Below are positions 55,260 to 64,000 of a DNA stretch of 64,000 nucleotides, in pieces. The notes under the pieces are model-generated. The model saw nothing but the letters and a program-made list of their open reading frames with translations, was not told the origin of the DNA and ran no database searches. The translations under genes and the position numbers were made by a program. Positions within the stretch are counted from its first letter, which is position 1. Each line of letters starts with the position of its first letter. Source of the DNA: Alopecurus myosuroides (Eukaryota > Streptophyta > Magnoliopsida > Poales > Poaceae); NCBI GenBank assembly GCA_028641055.1, contig CM054059.1, forward strand, positions 435,492,167 to 435,556,166, written 5' to 3'.

Positions 55260-56075
55260 ATGGGTCTCAGCTACTACCCGCAGGTGGTTCGCATGACTCG
55301 CTGTGAGAGCACCGCCGGTTTTCCGGAGTTGCTGAGAGACATGGTTACCTATCTGGGGTTCCGTTGGGCACCAGAGTACCAGGTCTACGAGCACCAGCGA
55401 GAGTTTGACCAGACCTTCTACCGGGCTATCGTCTACATTCTGTCGGATGATGGCAGGAGCATTGCACACCAGTACGAGGCAGTAGGGTCCACAGTGGATA
55501 TGGCAGTGCAGCAGGCAGCGTATGTGAGCCTCACCGTCCTCCGTGCTGACTACTGGGGCTTTGATAAGTCCAGTTTTCGTCACATCCCCCGTGGTTACAT
55601 CACGGCAGCGGGAGTTCACTTCACTGTCCACCGCGACCTGGATACCTACGAGACTGATAGCTCCAGGCTGCAGACCACTGCACAGTTCGCTAGTCACAGT
55701 GATGCCGTTGCTTCCACACTTGCTCAGGAGTTAGCCTCAGTCAGGGAGCAGCTCTGTCTGGCTTTGACTCGTCTGGCGACGTACACCACAGACTTTGTTG
55801 GAGACGAGCGCTTTGCACGTTTCCAGCTGACACTGGGTTTTCCTCTGCCAGATGCTGGAGGTTACGAGCCGATCAGAGGCCCACTTCTCGACCTCGGAGC
55901 TGGTTACACAGGGATTCCCCGCTATGGAGCACAGGGACACGACGCTTTCTACTTCACCACACCGAGAGTTGCTCTCAGAGCAGTTCCTATCTACATGGAT
56001 CGTCGTGATACCTACTTCCGTGGGGTTCCTCCTCACCGTATCTCTCGTCGTACTACTCACCGCCGTCCTGCGTGA
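55260..56075 (+). CDS. ORF0 of element 3, intact, unknown function
   Basis: 271 residues, one residue different from element 2 (Ala for Val in H-S-D-A-V-A-S). The bases just before the ATG read CTGCTG instead of CTGCAG, so the supposed splice acceptor is lost in this copy. See 48162-48977 for features. Confidence 0.75.
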   Translation: MGLSYYPQVVRMTRCESTAGFPELLRDMVTYLGFRWAPEYQVYEHQREFDQTFYRAIVYILSDDGRSIAHQYEAVGSTVDMAVQQAAYVSLTVLRADYWGFDKSSFRHIPRGYITAAGVHFTVHRDLDTYETDSSRLQTTAQFASHSDAVASTLAQELASVREQLCLALTRLATYTTDFVGDERFARFQLTLGFPLPDAGGYEPIRGPLLDLGAGYTGIPRYGAQGHDAFYFTTPRVALRAVPIYMDRRDTYFRGVPPHRISRRTTHRRPA

Positions 56076-56283
56076 TGAGCATGGGAGTACCGTTGTATCC
56101 ATTACTAGCTGTGTCTAGTTTATCCTTTCGTTTTCGAACCATGTATTGGTCTGTTGGATATTCTGATGTATTTGATCTCATGATGTACCTGTTGGTTATC
56201 TAGTCATGCGTCGGAATAATCTCTCTTTCGGTTGCTAAGTTTATTCCTTCCTATTGTTGTGCTAAAATGCATTTCTGTTCAGG

Positions 56284-59200
56284 ATGCCTCCAACAAGGAA
56301 CACGCCTGAGCCACCGCCGATCGCTGAGCTCTTGACCCAGATGACTCAGGTCATGGCTCAGATGGTCCAGGTTCAGAACCACCAGAACAACCACCACCAG
56401 ACTGCTCCAAGGGTCACCATCAAGGACTTCCTCAGTGTGGGTCCCAAGGCTTTCGTGGCAACACGCGAGCCGCTGGATGCTGATGACTGGATCCGTGACG
56501 TAGCAAGAGCCCTGGAGATTGCTCATGTTGCGGAAGAGGACAAGGTCAACTATGCTGCTTACCTACTGAAGGGTCAGGCAGCCTCGTGGTGGGAGAACTA
56601 CCAGGCCATGAGAGCTGGCTATCCTATCACTTGGGGTTGCTTCAAGGATGCCTTCCTGAAGTACCACATCCCCGATGGTCTCATGGAGAGGATGCGTGAA
56701 GAGTTTTGCTCGCTGAAGCAGGGCAAGCTCGACGTCATCGGCTACCAGAACGAGTTCAATCGCCTCGCTCGGTATGCTGGAGACGAGGTGTCTACTGAGA
56801 CCAAGAAGATGGCAAGGTTCCGCCGAGGTTTTAACCCGGAACTGAAGTACGCTCTCACAAACATCAAGTGCAAGGACTTCGTCGAGCTCGTGAACACCGC
56901 GCTCAATGAGGAGAATGGGCGCAAGGCGTTCGAAGAGTCGCGCAAGCACTCGCGTGAGGGTGGTTCCTCCTCCAACATGACCACCCCTCCGCAGAAGCGC
57001 CGCATCTGGGTGCCAAACAGTGATGTCACTAGGGCTCCAAATGCCCAAACTTCTCCAGGCTTTGGTCCCCGCCCACCCAACCCAGCTCAGATGCATGGGC
57101 AGAGGTTTGCAATGGCGCAGCCAAGGCCAGATCCTCCGCGTGTCGTCACTTGCTTCAAGTGCAAGGAGACTGGGCACTACGCTGATAAGTGCACTCAGAG
57201 GATGCTGCCTTCTCCACCACCTCGCCCCAACACCAACCAGGCGATGGTCCGCGCTCCTCCGCATAAGGCCTTCAACACCAACAACAGGCCTGTTGGGAGG
57301 ACCGCAAGGGTGAACCACGTCAAGGTTGACACAGCTGAGGAATCTGCCGACGTTGTTCTCGGTACATTACCCGTAAACTCTAACCCAGCTAAAGTGTTGT
57401 TTGATACCGGAGCATCGCATTCGTTCGTGTCAAAGATCTTTGCTACAGCAGTTAAACTACCTTTTGTTGGTTTGGGTTCCCCGCTAGTAGTAAACTCTCC
57501 TGGAGCAACTATGCAAACTTCCAAGATCAGTCATGAGAATCAGATCTTAATTGGAGGTCACATATTCCTTGCTTCCCTCATTCTGCTTGGCAATTCAGAC
57601 ATTGATGTCATCCTTGGCATGGATTGGTTGAAGGCCAATAAAGCTACGATTGATTGTGCTAAGAAGTCAATAACTCTGTTCCACCCTTCCGGCCAGATAG
57701 TCTATTCTCCGAAGGAATCAAGTTCTGTTCAGCTGTACACCCTGGATGCTAAACCCCTTCCTGCAATTGAAAATGTTCCGGTGGTTTGTGAATTCCCTGA
57801 CGTCTTTCCAGAAGAGTTGCCAGGGATGCCTCCGGACAGAGCAGTTGAGTTCGTGATCGAGCTTGAGCCAGGTACTGCTCCAATCTCTAAGCATCCATAT
57901 AAGATAGCTCCTCCTGAACTGAAATTGTTGAAGGAGCAAATCGATATGTACATGGACAAAGGTTTCATTCAGCCTAGTTCCTCCGCTTGTGGTTGCCCAA
58001 CTCTGTTTGTTGCCAAGAAGGATCAAACTAAAATACTCGTGGTTGACTATCGTCCTCTCAACGAGAAAATCATCAAGAACAAGTATCCACTTCCTCGTAT
58101 CGATGACCTTTTTGATCAACTTGCTGGTGCCTCAATATTCTCAAAGTTGGACTTGAGGATGGGTTACCATCAAATAAAGATCAGAAAGGAAGATATTCCT
58201 AAGACAGCTTTCACCACTCGCTACGGTCTATATGAATACACCGTCATGTCCTTTGGTCTCACCAATGCACCGGCGACCTTCTCTCGACTGATGAATTCTG
58301 TCTTCCACGAATACCTCGACAAGTTCGTTGTGGTATATCTTGACGACATTCTAGTCTACTCCAAATCCGAGGAAGAGCATGGAGAACACCTTCGTCTCAC
58401 TCTCATGAAACTTCGCGAGCATCGTCTGTATGCCAAGTTTTCCAAATGTGAGTTCTGGATTCCAGAAGTTGCATATCTTGGTCATATCATCTCTGCCAAA
58501 GGCATTGCCATTGATCCTGAAAAGGTTAAGGCAATTGTTGATTGGAAACCCCCTAAGACGGTGAAGCAAGTTAGAAGCTTTCTTGGCTTGGCTAGCTATT
58601 GCCGTCGTTTCGTCCAAAACTTTTCCAAGATTGCCAAACCTCTCACTGATCTCACAAAGAAGGACAAAAAGTTCGTTTGGACTCCACAATGTGATGAGAG
58701 TTTCAACCTCCTGAAGACTAAACTCACTTCCACACCTGTTCTAGTTGGCCCCGACACTACCAAACCTTTCCAGATATTCTGCGATGCTTCTCTCCAAGGC
58801 CTAGGAGCTGTTCTTATGCAAGAACGTCAAGTTGTGGCCTATGCTTCACGTCAGTTGAACCCACATGAGCAAAACTATCCCACTCATGATCTTGAACTTG
58901 CAGCAGTTGTGTTTGCCCTCAAGAAATGGAGACAATACTTGTTGGGTAACAAAACTGAGATCTTTTCCGATCATAAGAGTCTGAAATACATCTTCACTCA
59001 GCCAGATCTGAACCTCAGGCAAAGGAGATGGATTGAGAAGATTAAAGACTTTGATCTCACCATTTCTTACACTCCAGGCAAGGCTAATGTTATGGCCGAT
59101 GCTCTCAGTCGCAAATCTTATTGCAACAATCTCATGATCATGGAAAGCCAACCTCCACTTCATGAAGAATTCCAGAAGCTGAACCTTGGTCTTGTTCCTC

Positions 59201-60675
59201 AAGGCTATCTTGCTAGCTTGACAGCCAGTCCAACTCTCGAGGACAAGATTCGTTCTGAACAACTTCGTGATAATGAAATCAAGAAGATGGTAGAGCAAAT
59301 CAAAGAGGGCAGTGATAAGTTCAAGTCCTTCTCTATTGATGACAAAGGAACTGTGTTCTTTGAAGGACGCATTGCAGTTCCTCAGGTTCAAAGTCTCAAG
59401 GATATCATTCTCAAGGAGGCTCATGAAACTCCCCTATCCATTCACCCTGGAAGTACAAAGATGTACCAGGATCTCAAGACTCTGTATTGGTGGTCTGGCA
59501 TGAAACGTGAAATTGCTCAATAGGTTTCTGAATGCGACGTTTGTCAACGTGTTAAGGCAGTCCATCAGAAGACAGCAGGTCTACTCCAACCTCTGAAAAT
59601 TCCTGAGTGGAAGTGGGACATGATTGAAATGGACTTCGTTACTGGGTTTCCAAAGTCCAAGAAGGGCAACGATGCAATCTTCGTTGTTATTGATCGTCTC
59701 ACTAAGGTTGCTCACTTCTATGCTGTAAAGGAAACTATCTCAGCTAGCCAGTTAGCAGAGCTCTACACAGCAAAGATTGTTCCCCTTCATGGTGTTCCAT
59801 TGGAAATAAGCTCAGACCGTGGAAGTATTTTCACTTCTCATTTCTGGAAAAGCTTTCAAGAAGCATTGGGCACCAAACTTCTGTTCAGCACAGCTTACCA
59901 CCCTCAGTCTCAGGGGCAAGTCGAAAGAATCAATCAGATTCTCGAGGATATGCTCAGAGCATGTGGTCTCTCCTTTGGCATGAAATGGGAGGATTGCCTT
60001 CCATATGCTGAATTCTCCTACAACAACAGCTACCAGGCAAGCCTAGGCATGGCACCATTTGAGGCACTGTATGGTCGCAGATGCAGGAGTCCAATCAATT
60101 GGTCTGGAGCTGGTGAACGTTCACTTTTAGGCCCTGACATTGTTAAGGAAGCCGAGGAGAAAGTTTGTATCATTCGTGACAATCTCAGGATTGCTCAATC
60201 TCGTCAGAAGAGCTATTATGATAGCAAGCACAGGGATATGGTCTATGCACCTGGTGACAAGGCATATCTCCGTGTAACTCCCCTCAGAGGTACTCATCGT
60301 TTCGGTGTGAAAGGAAAGCTTGCACCAAGATACATTGGCCCTTTCAACATCCTCTCAAGACGTGCAGAGAATGCTTATCGTCTTGAACTTCCAGAAAAAC
60401 TATCCAAAGTGCACGATGTGTTCCACGTGTCACAACTCAAGAAGTGCTTCAAGGATCCAGATCGTGCAGTTGATCATGATTCTATCGAACTGCAAGATGA
60501 TCTATCTTATGAGGAGCACCCTGTTCGTATTCTCGATGAGACCGAGCGTAAGACTCGCAACAAGAGCACCAAGTTCTTGAAAGTCCAATGGTCGCATCAT
60601 TCCGATAAAGAGGCAACGTGGGAGACCGAAGAGGATCTTCGCAAGAAGTATCCGGACCTGTTCATTTCTCAGTAG
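56284..60675 (+). pseudogene. gag-pol: gag-pol of element 3 (single internal stop)
   Basis: 1464 codons, the same length as in element 1: gag and CCHC knuckle, protease F-D-T-G-A, RT with Y-L-D-D, RNase H, integrase (zinc finger, MDFVTGF / SDRGS / QGQVERINQ core) and C-terminal chromodomain (KVQWSHHSDKEATWETEEDL). TAG at 59521-59523 replaces a Tyr codon in the integrase zinc finger (after K-R-E-I-A-Q). The nearby W-W-P-G is W-W-S-G. The second part, from MIEMDF at 59620, is open to the end. Chromodomains of this group tie integration to marked chromatin. Confidence 0.95.
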
Positions 60676-60698
60676 GGAATCTCGGGGCGCGATTCCTT

Positions 60699-60709
60699 CA
60701 AGGGGGGGC
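60699..60709 (+). other. Polypurine tract, element 3
   Basis: CAAGGGGGGGCG just ahead of LTR C at 60714, one G longer than in element 1. Confidence 0.8.
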
Positions 60710-60713
60710 GTTT

Positions 60714-63700
60714 TGTAACATCCAAGTATGAAAACCCTTAGTTGTTTTACTTGTTGTTTTTATTTAAGCAATGCATCATATCATCATTCTCATTTTTATT
60801 TCTGTTTGCATTGTTTTCATATGAATTTTAAACTTGTTATCAACTTCTGTTTTCACACTTGTCTGGTACAACCTTTCAAATAAAGAAGTGCAAACTAAAA
60901 ACCTCTTTTGTTTTCAAGCAACTCATTATAATTCACCTTTTAAGTTGTTGCTAAAATCAATTGCTCAATTTAATCAATTATTTCCAAGTCTTTCCCAAAC
61001 TCAAAACAATTCTCAAATCATCAATCCTTTGAATCCATGAAGTTATCACAACTTGGTATTCTTCAAAAACATTCTAAACCCTAGGGGAAACCCTATTGAT
61101 TTTTGCCTTGTTTTTCCAATAATAAATAATATGGCAATTATCACTTAATTTGGTTCAATTTTGAAACAGCAATCAACATTTGAAATTTTGAAAACCAAAA
61201 ATACCAAATGGTTTCTTTTCACCTAAGAAGCTTAGCCAAATTTTTCCAAAATTTTATCTAAGTTAAAACCTATTTATTTCTTCCAAAAGCTACAGCCACA
61301 AAAAAAAACAGCACATCTCATAATACAAAAAAAAAAGGGAGCAAAACGTTTCAACCAGGTGGGGGAGAAGGCCCAGCCCACCTGTGTTGGCCCGGTACCC
61401 CCCTCTTCTACCTCCGTACAGGAGGTGACGCAATGGAGGACAGCGACAGGAGCATCTCCCTCCACCACTCGATGGTCCTCCCCCCTCCTATTTATCTCCT
61501 CCTCTCCCCTCCCGAGCTAAACCCTAACCCTAGTCGCTCCTCTCCCCCTCCTATCTTCCCCAGCCGCCGCCGCCTCGAGGAGATCATCCTCGGCTGCTGT
61601 GCCACGGCCATCACCGCCGGAGCACATCGCCGCCGCACCTGTCCGCCTCCGGCCACCCCGAGCACTCCCACGCGAAGCCGGTACCATCTTCTTTCCATTC
61701 CCACTCCTTCCCTCTCCTTTTTCCTGCGGATCGGTCACCGATTCTTCCACGAAGATCACCTCGAGTGCCCTCTGTTCGTTCATGTCTGTAACGATCTGAA
61801 GATCGTGTGTTCGGTTCGGTTGCAGGTTCAGTTAATGATTCATGCTACACTCAAAAACCAAATAGTTCCGCTATCCATCAAACAAGACGCAACAGACCCA
61901 CTGGTATGGCGCGCACCGCGGAAGCGCAGCGATCCCAGCGGTCACGGGATCAAGTCCCCTCTCTCCCAATTAAAACCAAGTTTTATTTTTACAATGTTTT
62001 GGTACTGGAATATTTAGCAAATCACACCTAGGCCCCTGGCCCTTATTTCTAGCCCCTGGAATTTTTTTTTCCTAAGTCCCTAGAGGCATTAAAATGGCAG
62101 ATTGCACCCTATAATTCTAAAATGCATAACAAATTCATTTTAACTCCAATTTTCACTTTTTAAATATGTTTTCTGTCCAAAATTAAATGCTCTATCCAAA
62201 TATAAAATTTGTTTACTGTTTTGAATATTTTAAATTGGTGCAAAATTTGAATTCTTGTCAAATTCACTTAAACTTGCAAAATTCATAACTTGTTCATAAA
62301 AATTCCAAATTTCACAAACCAAATATGTTTTTCAATCCAATTTTCATGTACTTTCCAAATATAAATTTTGTTTTCTGGTTTGAATAATTTAAATTGCCTA
62401 AACAATTTAAATCTTGTTTAATTCAATTAAAAATTGTTTAATATTGTTTAATTCATAATTAAATAATCCAAAGTCCAATTTCAAAATGTGAAACATGTAA
62501 TCCAACTAAAATTTGATAACCTTTTCAAATATCAACTTTGTTATTTGTTTTGCACACTTTAACTTGATGAAAACAACAATTACTTGTTCAACACCATTAA
62601 GTAACAAAATTTCCAAACTTGATTAATGTTTTCTAAAAATGGTTAACTATCATTCCAATTGCATTTAAATTGTTATCTTCTTGTTATTCATCATGCATGC
62701 ATCATGCTAACTCACCAACACCTGATGCTTAGTGATAGAACAATTAATTCAACTCCAATGAATGGGTTTTCCATATGCAATCTTTGCATATGGAATCCAT
62801 TTAAACTTGTGTATCATATCCACTAGTTTATTTTGGTGCATCTATTAAACATGACATGCATCATTCCAATGTTTGTGCACCTATGCCATGTATTGATTGC
62901 CCGTCTTCCTTCGTTGTTGTTTTTGCTTCTTCTCGCTTAGACGACGACGTTGGTACCGACGAGCCTTACGACACCACTACCCAGGACCTAGCCCAGTACC
63001 CGGCTGCTGAGCTTCCAGGCAAGTTATCACTCACATGAATCATCGAGTTCTCTTCCACACTTGTTGTCGATACTATCCTTTTGTCTACTATTGCTAGCCC
63101 TATGTATCGTTGCTATTCTCCGAACCCATCACATGATTCCCTGAACCAATGATATTGCCTCACCTCCATACCCACAGCCTTTGTTTGTGCCTGTTCTTAT
63201 CTAGCATGCTTAGGGTTGCTTTTGCTCGAGCCTGTTGTCGGTTACTTCTTTTATTATCGTGCTATTATTATCTGTTATCGTTCCGGGGGCTCGATGTTAA
63301 TCAATCAATCCTGTTAATGCTGCTGTTAATAATAATTTGATGATAAGGCACCGACAGGAGGCCCTTTGTGGTTTTGAGGCCTGCTAGTGTCGACCCTAAT
63401 AGGAAAAGGGTCTTGTCTACTGATCCATGATGAGCGCACTACCCGCATGTGGGAAGCGAGTATGGGCGCCCCCCTCAACTTGACTCGATTCGCATCTCGT
63501 CCAAATCGCCGTACTAGTTCGGGCTTTCCATTTGCTGCATCATATGCAGGTACGAACCCGAGGCCAGGGTGGAACTTTTGTAGTCGGCATTTAGGGCGGC
63601 GTGGTCTTCCAGTGCTATGAGGGTCCTCCTTTTCTTCGGGGGGCTCGATTAGCCGCGCACGCACAGCACGCGGTGCTTTGGGCTTGATGTGAAGAACAGT

Positions 63701-64000
63701 TGGTTGTGTTGAGTGTCTCGCTTGGTGGGTTTGATTCCCATCTGGCGGGATATTCTTACGTGTACGGTTACTATGGTGCACCCCTGCAGGGATAAATCTT
63801 CTCGAGAAGCCGTGTTTTCCGCGGTTATGGATTACTTGGTGAAAGTACTGGCTAACAAGTACTCAGGACAACTCCAACATAATGATCAATCATGTTTCAC
63901 CCAATGACTAATAACTTGACTAGTAATAGGTTATTCACACAATAACTTGATTCACCTTATTATAACGGTGTGAGTTATCCTCGGATTGCTTCTTCGGATA
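60714..64000 (+). repeat. LTR C, cut by the window end
   Basis: TGTAACATCC start; 3287 of about 4097 bases present. Differs from LTR A at about eight places, among them TCTGGTAC for TCTGTTAC, a 9-T for an 8-T run, and GATGTGAAG for GATGCGAAG. Confidence 0.9.

Larger units (their letters stand above)
43685..64000 (+). mobile_element. Tekay-type Gypsy array (elements 2 and 3): LTR-internal-LTR-internal-LTR, incomplete
   Basis: LTR A 43685-47781, internal 47782-51519, gap 51520-51619, LTR B 51620-54879 (first 838 bases missing), internal 54880-60713, LTR C 60714 to the window end. Same family as element 1 but another subfamily: LTR of 4097 bp starting TGTAACATCCAAGTATG. The two internal parts differ at about four sites in 3.7 kb, and LTRs A and C at about eight in 3.3 kb, so the array is very young. 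Whether it is a true tandem or an assembly duplicate cannot be settled here. Confidence 0.85.

Noticed and set aside
1..64000. CRISPR arrays, rRNA genes, true tRNA genes
   Set aside because: No spaced exact repeats of that kind, no rRNA-like sequence, and no full tRNA cloverleaf; only the box pairs in the LTRs resemble tRNA promoters.

Overview
The window looks like repeat-rich intergenic DNA from a large-genome grass, most likely a Triticeae species (wheat, barley, rye or Aegilops type). Reasons: a CACTA transposon with TTTAGTCCCGGTT-type subterminal repeats, an Athila-like LTR starting TGATACGTC, Tekay-type chromovirus retrotransposons with LTRs over 4 kb, and a degenerate Sirevirus-like Copia element. 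All sit one inside another. Assignments rest on reading motifs and frames by eye; no database search was possible.

Layout. 1-298 is the 3' end of an RRM RNA-binding protein gene, followed by its 3' region. 936-1448 is a RING-finger gene that is already broken and is then cut by a CACTA transposon (1449-28658, target duplication GAC). The CACTA carries, on the minus strand, a tnp2-type transposase gene (13277-10000), an unknown gene (8121-7582) and a multi-exon TnpA-like gene that ends in a Ulp1-type cysteine protease (5783-1936). On the plus strand it carries an AP2/ERF-domain gene (9035-9685). The three minus-strand genes share one promoter layout: a TATA box with a TTTAGTCCCGGTTGG foldback directly upstream. 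A 14.8-kb Tekay-type Gypsy element (13689-28500, target duplication TAAAG) is nested in the CACTA just upstream of the tnp2 promoter.

28780-29580 is a small element with inverted repeats of about 135 bp that encloses a gene-like GC-rich first exon (Pack-MULE style). 30163-30360 is a diverged second copy of the 3' region of the RNA-binding protein gene. From 30396 an old Sirevirus-like Copia element lies on the minus strand. Its left LTR is broken by an Athila-like fragment (30439-33081). Its right LTR (from 42809) is broken at 43685 by a young Tekay-type Gypsy array that runs to the window end. As assembled, this array is LTR-internal-LTR-internal-LTR with a 100-N gap (51520-51619), where about 2.9 kb is expected if the tandem is real.

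Functionally, apart from the RNA-binding gene end and the RING relic, everything is mobile-element machinery: gag, protease, reverse transcriptase, RNase H, integrase and chromodomain in the Gypsy elements, and transposase plus accessory genes in the CACTA. The least explained parts are the shared promoter foldbacks and accessory genes of the CACTA, a conserved 271-residue ORF ahead of gag, and conserved exon-like blocks with matching splice phase inside the Gypsy LTRs.
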